Assembly (NCBI GenBank): GCA_934045075.1
Contig: OW203747.1
Span: forward strand, 12,429,894 to 12,493,893
DNA from: Yponomeuta sedellus
Taxonomy: Eukaryota; Arthropoda; Insecta; Lepidoptera; Yponomeutidae
Length of the DNA: 64,000 nucleotides
Direction: 5' to 3'
Part shown: one piece after another, positions 42,281 through 51,417 of the stretch
Layout: each line of letters begins with the position of its first letter
Numbering within the stretch: the stretch's first letter is position 1
Notes under the pieces: generated by a model
Told to the model about the DNA's origin: nothing
What the model saw: only the letters and a program-made list of their open reading frames with translations
The model's database searches: none
Program-made: the position numbers and the translations under genes

Positions 42281-45070
42281 TCAACCTAGACGCTTTAGAT
42301 CAGAGGAATGCCATTTGCCAAGGTCCTTACCTCTTAAGCTACGCAGCAGGTACACATCCGTAGACAATTTTTTGGCAATAACAGCTTGTTCAAACTTGGG
42401 CGCAAGTTTCGCCATAAAGTTTTTATTAGCGCTAGATTGGAATTTGGTTCTTTTCCAAACTAAATCACCCTCTTTGTATTCGCACACCCGTCTTCGCTTA
42501 TTATAATGCCTACTATTCACCTCATATGCCTGTTTAAGTCGGTGGGCTACGTCTCTATAAATGGTATTGCGTAGCTTTAAGTCTTCTTCGTATTTGTCTC
42601 TGTCAATTGACAATGGCTCATTTTCCCGTAAATCTTTTCGGTGTCTTCCTTGCGTTGAGGTTTCTCTACCAAAGAACAAATAAGAAGGTGTTTTACCGGT
42701 TATTTCATGCACAGCAGTCCGTATGGCATGACCCACCTGTGGTATGTACTTGTCCCAATCTTTGTGATTGTCGTGTACATATGAAGCAATGGCTGTGCCA
42801 ATCACCCTATTGACGCGCTCCGTTGGGTTAGCTTGAGGATGATAATATGGTGTATACCAGATCTGGGAGTTATATTTTTCTGCAAGTTCTTTAAATTGAG
42901 CAGAAACGAACTGTTTCCCATTGTCACAAATTGCAACTTTAGGTACTCCAAACACCAAGTAAACCTGTTCTTCTAAGATTTTCACAATGTTGGAGGCTTT
43001 CCCGTTTCTAAGTGGAAACAGCAGCACAAATTTACTAAACCAACATGTTATCACCAAGAGCATGGTATTTCCTGAGCGTGAACGAGGAAACGGACCCATG
43101 AGATCCATTGACACTAATTCGAATGGCTCAGAGACGACTTTTTGTTTGCCCATAAGACCACTGGGTGGTTTCTGTAACACCTTATGTTTGGCACAAACTT
43201 CACATTTCCGAACATACTCCTTGACGTCCTTGATAAGGGATGGCCAAAAATAACGTTGTCTTGCTCGATTTGTGGTTTTTTTGACACCGAAATGGCCGGA
43301 AATTTGGTCGTCGTGACACTCTTTCAAAATCTGCATTTTAAGTGCCTCTGGAATAACCATTTTCCAGGACTCAGTATCATTGGGAAATTGTTTAAGTTTT
43401 AAATATCTCCACAGTATGCCTTGATCCCATGACCATTCTTCCGTGGCAGTTCCTTGTTTTACTGCTTCTTCCATCGTCATATACCAATCATCCTTATCGT
43501 CAGGTTTTACGTCAATGATGTCCACTTCTTCAGGTATATTGGCCCTGGAAAGTGCATCAGGCACTATGTTGTCTTTTCCTTTTCTAAAGATAACCTCATA
43601 ATCGAAGGGCTGCAAACGCATGGCCCACCTTGCCAAACGGCCATGGGGGTCCTTTGTCTTATATAGCCATTGCAGTGCGCTGTGATCTGTGATGACCTTA
43701 AAATGAGTTCCTTCAATATAAGGTCTGAATTGTTCTATCGCGTAAATTACGCTTAGAAGTTCCCTCTCAGATGTTGAATAGTTTGTCTCTCTGTCCGATA
43801 ATTTGCGACTGACATAAGCAATTGGCTTTTCTGCATTGTCAAATTCCTGAATTAAGACTGCTCCGATGCCTTTATTTGACGCGTCACATTGTATTTTGAA
43901 TTCTTTTGAAAAATCTGGGCAGCTTAGTACTGGGGTGGTAGTTAGGGCAGTTTTTAGTTTTGTAAACGCCATTTCAGCATTTTTATTCCAATCTAGTAGG
44001 CGACCTTTCTTTCCTCCCTTCGTAAGTTCATGTAGAGGTGCTGCCACAATCGCAAAATTCTCTACGAAGCGTCTATACCAACTTGCTAACCCGATGAAAC
44101 GCTTTAGTTCAGTATAATTGTTCGGTTTCGGATAGTTCAAAATGGCGCTCACTTTATCGGGATCTGTACGGAGACCAAATTTATCTACAATATATCCCAA
44201 ATATTTTAACGATGGACGAGCAAATTGGCATTTCTCCAAGTTAACGGTAAGTCCTGCCTCTTTTAACTTATCTTTGACCCAGTGTAGTGATGCTAAATGG
44301 TCTTCAAACTCACTATTGCATATCACGATATCATCTAGATAGCTAAATATTTTCCCATCGAACTCAGGAGGGAATAGTCGGTCCATTAGCCGTTGCTGCG
44401 TCTGACTGGCATTGCTCAATCCAAAGGGCATAACCTTAAACTGAAATAAACCCTTTCCTGGTAGGCCGAACGCTGTTTTCTCCTTACTTGATTCTTCTAG
44501 GGGGATTTGCCAAAACGCTGACTTTAAGTCAACGGTTGACAGATAGTGGGCGTTTCGCAAATTATCCAGCACTGTATGGACTCTTGGCAGGGGATATGAA
44601 TCTTTTTTTGTTACTTTGTTTAGTTGTCTGCTATCCAAGCATAAACGATTCTTGCCCGAAGCTTTCTTTACGAGCAGTACGGGCGAGCGCCAAGCACTAT
44701 ATGATGGTTCTATCACATCTTGTTCAAGCATGTCTTTTATTTCATCGTCCAATTCCTTCATGATAGGTGGTGAGAATGGATACTGACGTTGCATTACAGG
44801 GAGATGATCACCGGTTTCTATACGATGGTCAATGAGGTCCGTCCTTCCCAAACCAACCCCTATTTCCATTTTCATTTCATCTATGACCGATTTCAGTTGC
44901 CTTTCTTGCTCGACGGTTAATTCTTTTCTTGACTTTACAAAGGTGTCGTCAACAAGAGCCAGAACCTCACAATTAGATGGTTTTCCTTTAACAATCTGCA
45001 GTGGAAAGCTCTTTGCTTCATTGTTGTCTATATTGAGCTCAAACATCTCAAAAAAATTCATGCCAAAGAT
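42281..45070 (-). CDS. Pol: reverse transcriptase, RNase H, integrase
   Basis: The frame runs 929 codons after the internal TAG; the first ATG (45,061) gives 926 residues. Numbered from that Met: RT about 95-300, with VDLKSAFWQI at 177-186 (catalytic D178) and YLDD at 241-244. RNase H about 385-505 with D393 (QCDASN), E433 (SERELLSV) and D459 (ITDHSALQWL). Integrase zinc finger H583, H590, C620, C623; catalytic D653 (SMDLMGP), D713 (ICDNGKQF) and E748 (NPTERVNR). All catalytic residues are present. The protein makes the cDNA and inserts it. The residues just after the stop (IFGMNFFEMFEL) are the usual link between protease and RT, so this is the continuation of the protease frame rather than a separate gene. 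Confidence 0.93.
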   Translation of the reverse strand: MFGMNFFEMFELNIDNNEAKSFPLQIVKGKPSNCEVLALVDDTFVKSRKELTVEQERQLKSVIDEMKMEIGVGLGRTDLIDHRIETGDHLPVMQRQYPFSPPIMKELDDEIKDMLEQDVIEPSYSAWRSPVLLVKKASGKNRLCLDSRQLNKVTKKDSYPLPRVHTVLDNLRNAHYLSTVDLKSAFWQIPLEESSKEKTAFGLPGKGLFQFKVMPFGLSNASQTQQRLMDRLFPPEFDGKIFSYLDDIVICNSEFEDHLASLHWVKDKLKEAGLTVNLEKCQFARPSLKYLGYIVDKFGLRTDPDKVSAILNYPKPNNYTELKRFIGLASWYRRFVENFAIVAAPLHELTKGGKKGRLLDWNKNAEMAFTKLKTALTTTPVLSCPDFSKEFKIQCDASNKGIGAVLIQEFDNAEKPIAYVSRKLSDRETNYSTSERELLSVIYAIEQFRPYIEGTHFKVITDHSALQWLYKTKDPHGRLARWAMRLQPFDYEVIFRKGKDNIVPDALSRANIPEEVDIIDVKPDDKDDWYMTMEEAVKQGTATEEWSWDQGILWRYLKLKQFPNDTESWKMVIPEALKMQILKECHDDQISGHFGVKKTTNRARQRYFWPSLIKDVKEYVRKCEVCAKHKVLQKPPSGLMGKQKVVSEPFELVSMDLMGPFPRSRSGNTMLLVITCWFSKFVLLFPLRNGKASNIVKILEEQVYLVFGVPKVAICDNGKQFVSAQFKELAEKYNSQIWYTPYYHPQANPTERVNRVIGTAIASYVHDNHKDWDKYIPQVGHAIRTAVHEITGKTPSYLFFGRETSTQGRHRKDLRENEPLSIDRDKYEEDLKLRNTIYRDVAHRLKQAYEVNSRHYNKRRRVCEYKEGDLVWKRTKFQSSANKNFMAKLAPKFEQAVIAKKLSTDVYLLRSLRGKDLGKWHSSDLKRLG

Positions 45071-45502
45071 CTAATTATGCTTGAGGTTGTCCATGACGTA
45101 AAACTGCACTACATTATATTTATTCATAAATTCGATAGGTAAAAAGATTATAGAATTTATGCTGTGAGTGGTTCCATCGGCGGTGGATATGTTGGTCTTA
45201 GGTATTGATTGGGTAGAAAATCCAAGAGTTACCAGTCTCAAGCACAGTGGTAGTGAAATTACTGAAGTTGTGGCGCCGGAATCCAATAAGCCCGTGAAGC
45301 TGTGACCCAATATTTTGACATTACCGTAAAATCTACTATCACCTAAGGAGGAACTAATTTCACTTATTTCACCCGTTTCAAAGAATTTCTTTATCGTGTC
45401 TAACCATGATTTCCATTCACTATCATCGCCTCTAACGCGGGTATCTATTGGGAAGGTCGTTCGGCGGAAATAACGGCTTCCATATGATCGTTTCCCGGCT
45501 TG
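45071..45502 (-). CDS. Pol N-terminal part: aspartic protease
   Basis: Open frame in -1 relation to Gag, entered through the heptamer at 45,490-45,496 and closed by TAG at 45,071-45,073. The protease signature is LLDSGATTSVI (about 45,277-45,245 on the minus strand), and the domain ends with NKYNVVQFYVMDNL. No plausible ATG precedes it, so expression depends on frameshifting from Gag. Because RT follows in the same frame, the TAG would release protease without RT in this copy. Confidence 0.85.
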   Translation of the reverse strand, partial: QAGKRSYGSRYFRRTTFPIDTRVRGDDSEWKSWLDTIKKFFETGEISEISSSLGDSRFYGNVKILGHSFTGLLDSGATTSVISLPLCLRLVTLGFSTQSIPKTNISTADGTTHSINSIIFLPIEFMNKYNVVQFYVMDNLKHN

Positions 45503-46953
45503 CTACAAGTGCAGTTACTAGATGTTTCTCCAAATTTCCCGCACTTAAAGCAGAATAATCGCTGGCGTGGCAAATTACAATTTCTGAAGGTGTGTCCCAA
45601 CGATCTGCAGTTCCAACATTTTCTTGCTGAGGTGGTAGAGCTTTGAGTCGGCGTAGAGGGGTTTTGAACAGGCCTGTAGGTGGGTTTATACAAAGCGTTG
45701 ACTTCCGCGTGAGGACCATGATAAGCTAGGTCTGGCTCCAATGCATTTACCTTGTGTGATGGTTCCGCAAAGTTCTCGCAATTAAGTTTTGTACGCTCTA
45801 ATATTATAAGAACCTTGCTGAGTTCTGCTACTGAAGCAAATCTATCCCTGCAAACTGCCTGTTGATAGTATGGCTGAATATTTCTTAAAAGAATTGCGAG
45901 TTTCTGTTGTTCACTCACTTTATCCGGCAGTCTGTTGAACATATTCTGCATGACTGCGATATAGATAGTAGCATTCTCATCCCGACCCTGCGTCCTTTTC
46001 TTTATTTCCTCCAGTAACTCGTCCTGGTAATACGGTTTCTGAAATGATGTCAATAAATGTTCCACTAAGCTTTCCCAGTTCAAGATTTCATTGCGGTTGG
46101 CTCTAAACCAAATTAAGGCATCTCCGTCGAAGAGGTCAATGGCGTATCGCCACAAGTCTTCGTTAGTAGCGTTACGGGCCTCTTTCAGTTCCTCTACACG
46201 TTCGAGGAACGCATTAACGCTCATGTCACTCCTGCCTGTATATTTAAGGCCCCAATCCTTAATTGGCACCAGTTTCCGGAAATGGCTGTCGTTGTCAAAG
46301 GTGGAAGTTCTTTGCAGAGTTTTACGTAGATCCTGCGCTGGTAAGATCTCTGTATATTTGTACCCAGACGATGTACCCGCTTTGTAACTTGGATCTCTGG
46401 TTACATTTTTATTAGAGACATAGTCATTTACGTTGCTTTTAAGGCCTAAATTGTTAATTAATTTCATGGCTTCATCACCTAGTGATTGTTGTAGAATTTC
46501 CTTATCCCTTTCTGAAATTTCCTCATCTTCCTCGGACTCTTTGGCCTCACGCATTGAATCAAGCATCTCCAAAAGGCTACGGACCTTGTTGCAAACCAAA
46601 GCATACCGATCAACTAGCGTTTGTTCTGACACCGTAATAAACCCTAGTCTATTATTTAAATGTATCAAACGCGCCTCTACACGTTTCAAAATCACTTGTT
46701 CAGGATTTTCTTTAATTTCGACTAAAGACGCGTTTAACATTCTGCACTTATGTTCACATGTTTGAATTTCCGCTAATGGTGTTTCCAAGGAACTTTTGGG
46801 TGGCTTCAATGCTATAGAGGAAGTGCCGCTGGCCTCTTGATCAAACATTTCTTTAAGAATTTTCCTCATTGCGCCGACATTAGTAATGTTATAAATACCG
46901 CGGCATGCCAGTTCGAATTCCAGTTCATCTTTTAACAACAGCGTGGGATTCAT
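45445..46953 (-). CDS. Gag polyprotein
   Basis: 502 residues from ATG at 46,953 (MNPTLLLKDELEFELACRG) to TAG at 45,445. The N-terminal half is helical and charged; the retrotransposon Gag core lies about residues 230-370 (LIWFRANRNEILNWESLVEH, RTQGRDENATIYIAVMQNMF). Near the C-terminus are two zinc knuckles: CWNCRSLGHTFRNC (CCHC) and CFKCGKFGETSSNC, where the histidine is replaced by glutamate. It forms the particle that packages element RNA. The frame is also open upstream into the 5' LTR (ATG 47,091) through Lys- and Phe-rich homopolymer codons; I chose 46,953 because the normal Gag-like sequence starts there. Confidence 0.9.
   Translation of the reverse strand: MNPTLLLKDELEFELACRGIYNITNVGAMRKILKEMFDQEASGTSSIALKPPKSSLETPLAEIQTCEHKCRMLNASLVEIKENPEQVILKRVEARLIHLNNRLGFITVSEQTLVDRYALVCNKVRSLLEMLDSMREAKESEEDEEISERDKEILQQSLGDEAMKLINNLGLKSNVNDYVSNKNVTRDPSYKAGTSSGYKYTEILPAQDLRKTLQRTSTFDNDSHFRKLVPIKDWGLKYTGRSDMSVNAFLERVEELKEARNATNEDLWRYAIDLFDGDALIWFRANRNEILNWESLVEHLLTSFQKPYYQDELLEEIKKRTQGRDENATIYIAVMQNMFNRLPDKVSEQQKLAILLRNIQPYYQQAVCRDRFASVAELSKVLIILERTKLNCENFAEPSHKVNALEPDLAYHGPHAEVNALYKPTYRPVQNPSTPTQSSTTSARKCWNCRSLGHTFRNCNLPRQRLFCFKCGKFGETSSNCTCSKPGNDHMEAVISAERPSQ
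45490..45496 (-). promoter_or_regulatory. -1 frameshift site GGGAAAC
   Basis: On the minus strand the Gag codons are CCG GGA AAC, giving the canonical heptamer G GGA AAC 15 codons before the Gag stop. A -1 slip enters the protease frame, which has been open only since 45,502. The same heptamer works in some retroviral gag-pro junctions. I could not identify a downstream pseudoknot by eye. Confidence 0.85.
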
Positions 46954-47061
46954 CGTAACGGCCTTAAATAAAAAATAAAAAAATTTTTTTTTTTTTAAAG
47001 TAAAAAAAAAAATTATTTTTTTTTTTGTGTGGAGGGTCACGTCGCTTAAATAACCTTTAGC
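46954..47061 (-). other. 5' leader with homopolymer tracts
   Basis: Between primer site and Gag the minus strand has long A and T runs (about 46,976-47,024). Confidence 0.8.
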
Positions 47062-47073
47062 CGTTGGGCGCCA
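47062..47073 (-). other. Primer-binding site (tRNA-Lys type)
   Basis: Minus strand TGGCGCCCAACG, two bases inside the 5' LTR. It is complementary to the CCA end and acceptor stem of insect tRNA-Lys (CUU), as I recall that tRNA's 3' end. Confidence 0.85.
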
Positions 47074-47075
47074 AT

Positions 47076-47850
47076 TGTCATGGTGGGTCACTCGGGTGTA
47101 TTGAAACGACGTGAACTTCGTGACGATGTAATATATAATCTATGTAAACATTGATTTTTTTTTTTTTTTAATTACTTAGAAACTAGGCTATCAGCACAAA
47201 CTAAGCCGAAGCTCGAGAAACAACAAAAAAAAACTTAAATAAAATAAAGCAAAACAAAAAAAAAGTTTTATCTGACTTGGGATTCGAAGCGGCTGTCTAT
47301 GGAACCACGATCGGCGACGTTTCCTCTTTAGCCACCGAGGATGCAAGTTGAAAGTCGAAAATGTTGTACCGCCTCAACCGGCTCAGTGACGTCGACGAAT
47401 GGAATGTGCTGCATGAAGTATTGTTAGCCAGAATGGACAGGGCGTTGCCATAGGCTGCGGGCAATGAAGAGAAACTTACTTTGTTAAGAGCCATGGACGA
47501 CGTTGTATGCAACAGTCATAGAAAGAATGCTCACCCCGTGTCTCGGAAATCCAAACACAAACCAAACGAAATTTGAAACTTCTACTCGTATGATAATACT
47601 TTGCTCACTACATGAACTTCACGTCACTTATATGGCTGTAGGTGAAACTAGAATAACAATACGTCCTTCGCAAACTTTATTTTCCTTTTAGGAACTTCAC
47701 TCAGTTCATTTCCCATCTTTTTTATTTTCTGTCACCGCCGTTTTTTCCTCTACCCCCCAAGCGGAACCAAAAATAAAAATCTAACTTACCCGACTTTCAA
47801 CCCTCAATCTGAAAACGGCCAGCGACATCTAGAGGGCAGCGCACATCACA
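47076..47850 (-). repeat. 5' LTR
   Basis: 775 bp. Same sequence as the 3' LTR wherever compared, including a 71-codon open frame on the minus strand that is probably fortuitous. Confidence 0.95.
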
Positions 47851-47854
47851 ATAC
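47851..47854 (+). repeat. Target-site duplication, right (ATAC)
   Basis: Partner of 41,455-41,458. Confidence 0.92.
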
Positions 47855-48333
47855 GAAGATCTGTTCTGAGGAACCATGTCATCGATTTTAATAACAAGAA
47901 AATCTGCATTCATACATTTTAAAAATATCTACTCCGTTCGGGAATCGAACCCGGTTGTTTTGAAAAAAAAACCTACACTATTTCTATTTAGATATCGATT
48001 GTGTAGGTCTTAAGCAGTGAATGTCTGTATGAAACATGATGTCTAAAATGAATAAAATGCATTGTTTTCATACAAAATGCAATCGTAAGATCGTTACTAA
48101 ACGTGTTGAATATTGTATAAAAAAAGTCGGCGGTCACTTCGAGCACCTACTAAAATAAATTAAAGTATGTAAAACAATGCATTTTATTCACAGAGTACAG
48201 ATGTTTTTTTAAATGTTTGAATGCAGTTTTTCTTGTTATTAAAATCGATGACATGGTTCCTCAGAACAGATCTTCGTATGTCTTATAGTTTTAGACTTTC
48301 CCATACTGACCGATTTGAATGAGACACCCTGTA

Positions 48334-48653
48334 TACTTAAGTAACGTTCTGTCACGCACTTTTCAAAGTAGCCCAGAAACTGCGGCTTAATGAAATCATT
48401 CAAAATTTAGATAATTTTGGAGAAAACTGAACAAAAAACCTCCAATCTTAGTCTTTTCAAAGTCTAAGATTGGAGGTTTAACTCTCCAAATCTCCAATCC
48501 ACACTTATTCCCTGTTTTATATCCACCTCATACGGCTCTCTGAGTTAAGGAATGAAAAATGTTATGTTATAATATCTCGCTCCCTAGTCATCCAAATCTG
48601 GTTACGAGTTAGTTCCTCGCACTACACGGCTTTATCGTTACTTTGGATCTTTG
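48334..48653. other. Spacer with a 16-bp hairpin
   Basis: AAACCTCCAATCTTAG at 48,436-48,451 pairs with its complement ending 48,479, loop of 12. CAAAGTAGCCCAGAAACTGC near 48,365 is a small repeat also at 19,190 and 51,222. Confidence 0.7.
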
Positions 48654-49460
48654 GCAAAATGTCTTTTTTTTGTAGAATGTCCTCGTTTATATCGTTATCA
48701 ACCCTTGTATGTCCCCACTGCTGGGGCACGGGTCTCTTCCTGCATCGCAGGAAGGTTAGGCCATACTCCACCACGGGGGCCAAGTCCGGGTTGGTGGAGG
48801 ATTGTAAGACAGTGGCGGGCCTTACTGTCAGAAGTTATCAAGCCGCCCATAAGGCCTCTGACGTAGCTTAACGACTGCCATTAAATGACAGCCGGCACCA
48901 ACGGCTTAGCGTGCCTTGCGAAGCACGGAAGCGCTCGGAAACATGCCACTAGCGGTAGTCACGGGATGCTCACCCATCCTGTACCTGACCGCGCCTGTTG
49001 TTGCTTAACCAAGTGATTCATTCCAATCATTCGGTTCGCCTAGGCCACGAGCGCTCGTTTGCATCATGGCTTTTTCTCAGAATGTCTCTTTCGCAAAATG
49101 ACTTTTTTGCAGAATTTCCAATGTACGAAACATCTTACATTGTCTACTTATTTACTTATTTTCTTTTAAGTTATTTATTGATGAGGCAATAAATATTTTT
49201 TTATCTTTTTTTTCTCAGAATGTCTCTTTGGCAATAACTTTTTTTTGCAGAGTATATACGATCGTACTATGGTTTTTTCTCAGAATGTCTCTTTGGCAAA
49301 ATGTCTTTTTTTGCAGAATATCCACGTTCGCATCATGGCCACTCCTAAAATGTATATTTAGCAAAATGTATTTTACGCAGAATGTCTCTTTGGCATAGTG
49401 TGTTTTTTTGCGGAATACCCACCGTCGGCAACATGGCCAATTCTCAAAATGTACTCTAAA
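48654..49460. repeat. Degenerate 16-bp-based tandem array, block 1
   Basis: Repeating words CTCAGAATGTCTCTTT, GGCAAAATGTCTTTTT and GCAGAATATCCACGTT, with CATCATGGCC recurring at about 49,066, 49,331 and 49,428. It is interrupted by a 5S-SINE (48,700-49,056). The same words form a cleaner array at 50,425-50,755. Confidence 0.85.
48700..49056 (-). mobile_element. 5S-SINE, full length
   Basis: The most complete common-subfamily copy: tail CAACCCTTGTATGTCCCCAC, GGCCTTACTGTCAGAAGTTA, GCCGGCACCAACGGC, then head complement GTTGTTGCTTAACCAAGTGA and TCGGTTCGCCTAGG. CTCGTTT flanks it at about 48,682-48,688 and 49,053-49,059, a probable 7-bp target duplication within the tandem array. Confidence 0.88.
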
Positions 49461-49904
49461 CATGATCATTCAGTTCTATTAATAATCAGGCCCTCAACCT
49501 TTTCAAGTTGATTCATACAATAGCATGTTTTGTGTTGATAAGAAGAGAGATACGTCCAAAAGTGGACAAAGAAATGCTAAAGAAACGCATGTTATTCCGG
49601 GACATGTTATTTCAAGAAAACGAATGTTATTTTATTCCGTATACATTTGCTGGTAATTTTATCGGCAAACGCCGACCGTTTTTGGTTTGATAAATATTTA
49701 GTGTTTACCAAAACTTCAGTTAGAGCAAGCAGACGTTTTGAAATGCTGATTAAATTAAAATTCGGTTAAAATATCATCTAGAAGATGATATATAAAAATC
49801 AAATATTACAATGTTTGTTATCTAACTCCCCCGAAACGGTTTTACACGCGATTTTTTATGTATTAGATAGGGTGAAGTAAAATTATTAATGACTATATAT
49901 GACT
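49461..49904. other. No recognised gene
   Basis: A 60-codon open frame at 49,508 has no recognisable family. A small palindrome ATCATCTAGAAGATGAT is at about 49,773. Confidence 0.4.
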
Positions 49905-50110
49905 GCCTCATTGGTCTAGCCGTTAAGATGCTGGGTCATGGGTTCGATTCCCACTGGTGGCCGCCATACATTTGTATAAGTGGCCTCAGTCTGGGTGTAG
50001 TTTCATGTTTGTGGCGTCCTTGCCTGGTTATTATAGTACAGAGTATCCTAGTATGGGACCAGGTCAAGTGATTGTGGTGTGTGAAGTTATTATGACCATT
50101 TGAAATATTT
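49905..50110 (+). mobile_element. SINE-M, best copy
   Basis: The head GCCTCATTGGTCTAGCCGTT and B box GGGTTCGATTCCCAC are tRNA-like. The tail has GAGTATCCTAGTATGGGACC and AAGTGATTGTGGTGTGTGAA. Parts of the tail (TATCCTAGT...GGGCCAG-like) recall SINE-A, suggesting related origins. Confidence 0.8.
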
Positions 50111-50424
50111 ATTAATAGTCTCGTATGGATTATGGGCATTACGTCCACTACTGCAGGTCTCTTCAATCAATTAATCAAATCAATTTATTTCAACGTAAAG
50201 AATTTACATTCTCTTTGCTGAATTTCAATGTAAAATGTAAGCCGCTGCCTTCGGGCCTTATTGTCTTCCAAGGGATTGTCCATATTTTACGAGGCAATTT
50301 CAGGAGGTTATCCGAACAAGGCTGCCTTTTTCATTATTTGGTTGTTCGATTTTGGATAAATCTTTTTTTGTTTCGTTAATGCAGAAAAACTTAACAGGCC
50401 AATGGACACCACTAATATATTTGG
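50111..50424. repeat. rep-H copy and spacer
   Basis: 50,175-50,262 matches rep-H in reverse (CAACGTAAAGAATTTACATT, AAGCCGCTGCCTTCGGGCC). The rest is unremarkable, but 50,263-50,420 has an inverted counterpart near 52,370-52,530 (CCATTTGGATAAATC-like and AAAAGGCAGCC words). Confidence 0.55.
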
Positions 50425-50755
50425 CTCAGTCGCAAAACGTCTACTTCGCAGAATGTCTACCAGGCGCAAAATGTCGCTTTCTCATAATGTCTACCAGGCG
50501 CAAAATGTCGCTTTCTCATAATGTCTCTTTCGCAGAACGTACATTTCGCAAAATACCTATTTCGCTAAAGATCTCTTTCGCAGAATGTCTCTTTAGCAAA
50601 AGGTAAAAGGTCGCGATACCAGGCGCAAAATGTCGCTTTCTCATAATGTCTCTTTCGCAGAACGTACATTTCGCAAAATACCTCTTTCGCTTAAGATCTC
50701 TTTCGCACAATCTCTCTTTCGCAGAATGTCTCTTTAGCAAAAGTTAAAAGGTCGC
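50425..50755. repeat. 16-bp tandem array, block 2
   Basis: Consecutive exact 16-base units are visible: CGCAAAATGTCGCTTT, CTCATAATGTCTCTTT, CGCAGAACGTACATTT, CGCAAAATACCTATTT, CGCTAAAGATCTCTTT, CGCAGAATGTCTCTTT. Above this is a higher-order repeat of about 125-150 bp starting ACCAGGCGCAAAATGTCGCT (near 50,460, 50,496 and 50,620). Open frames across it are repeat artefacts. Confidence 0.92.
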
Positions 50756-51417
50756 GATTCTTAGGCCATCCTCGTCTAACAAAAACCAAATGTTTTTATT
50801 TATATTTTTTACAACCCACTATTAACTAAATAATTTTTTTCATTAATATTGTCAAAACTCAAATTACGACCGAATTAAATTTATCATAAATTTATAAGAC
50901 CGCCAATTGTACTCTGTATCTTCATGTGTTTTATATAATGAGTTCTCAATCAACCCTTGTATGTCCCCACTGCTGGAAGAAAAAATGTATTAAAAAAATT
51001 GTCATTAGCACGGGTTGAAAAGAATATAAACTATACAAGTCAAGCAATAAGGTCTAACAAACCGTATAAATATAACCCTGTGCCGGACCCTTCGGTATAA
51101 GAAGTAATAAAACCCATTTTTTCCTTTTCTAAATGCGCGCGAAACCTTATGTTTAGTTAGGTTAGGGCGTAAATCAAGGCTTCCCAAACAGTTGGGAAAG
51201 AGGTGTCTGAAATGAAATAGTTTCAAAGTAGCGCAGAAACTATGCTTAATGAACGTTACAATTCAAACTAGAGAAAAAAATGGACAAACAACTACAAATT
51301 CTTTTCAAAGTCCTTAATTAACAGAGTTGACATAATTATTTTAAATCATAGAATTCATGCATTGTACTGGCTTTAATTCCAGACATCATTGGCATCTAAA
51401 TAAACCTGTATGTTAAA
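50756..51417. other. No recognised gene
   Basis: 50,947-50,980 is a 5S-SINE tail scrap (CAACCCTTGTATGTCCCCAC). 50,790-50,945 is repeated in inverted form at about 52,000-52,300 (AACAAAAACCAAATGTTTTT, ACCGCCAATTGTACTCTGTA). Confidence 0.5.

Larger units (their letters stand above)
41459..47850 (-). mobile_element. Full-length Ty3/Gypsy LTR retrotransposon
   Basis: A 6,392-bp element on the minus strand: 5' LTR (47,076-47,850), tRNA-Lys-type primer site, Gag, Pol with protease, reverse transcriptase, RNase H and integrase, polypurine tract and 3' LTR (41,459-42,233). Both LTRs are 775 bp, look identical throughout (including the 15-T run), start TG and end CA. With the 4-bp duplication this indicates a very recent insertion. 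Order RT-RNase H-integrase places it in Ty3/Gypsy. There is no envelope ORF: Pol ends 28 bases before the polypurine region. Pol carries one in-frame stop (45,071-45,073). Confidence 0.95.
41403..48331. mobile_element. Mariner-type MITE, split by an LTR retrotransposon
   Basis: Host MITE of about 530 bp in two parts: 41,403-41,458 and 47,855-48,331. Its terminal inverted repeats begin CAGGGTGTCTCATTCAAATC and extend about 120 bp, with TA outside each end (41,401-41,402 and 48,332-48,333). The left arm breaks off exactly where the LTR element begins and resumes at GAAGATCTGTTCTGAGG on the other side. The interior has a second inverted pair (ATAAAATGCATTG and CAATGCATTTTAT) and a tRNA-B-box-like GGGAATCGAACCCGG scrap at about 47,940. 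No ORF. Confidence 0.88.

Noticed and set aside
42281..42300. Envelope gene downstream of Pol
   Set aside because: Pol ends only about 28 bases before the polypurine tract and LTR, leaving no room.
45432..45719. Separate 95-codon ORF overlapping Gag
   Set aside because: It is an alternative frame of the Gag zinc-knuckle region. Pol continues from the other (-1) frame.
46954..47091. Gag starting at the ATG within the 5' LTR
   Set aside because: The extension is made of homopolymer-encoded Lys and Phe runs. The conserved-looking protein starts at the ATG at 46,953.
50425..50755. CRISPR-like array
   Set aside because: Units are 16 bp, contiguous and without unique spacers, in a eukaryotic setting with no cas genes.
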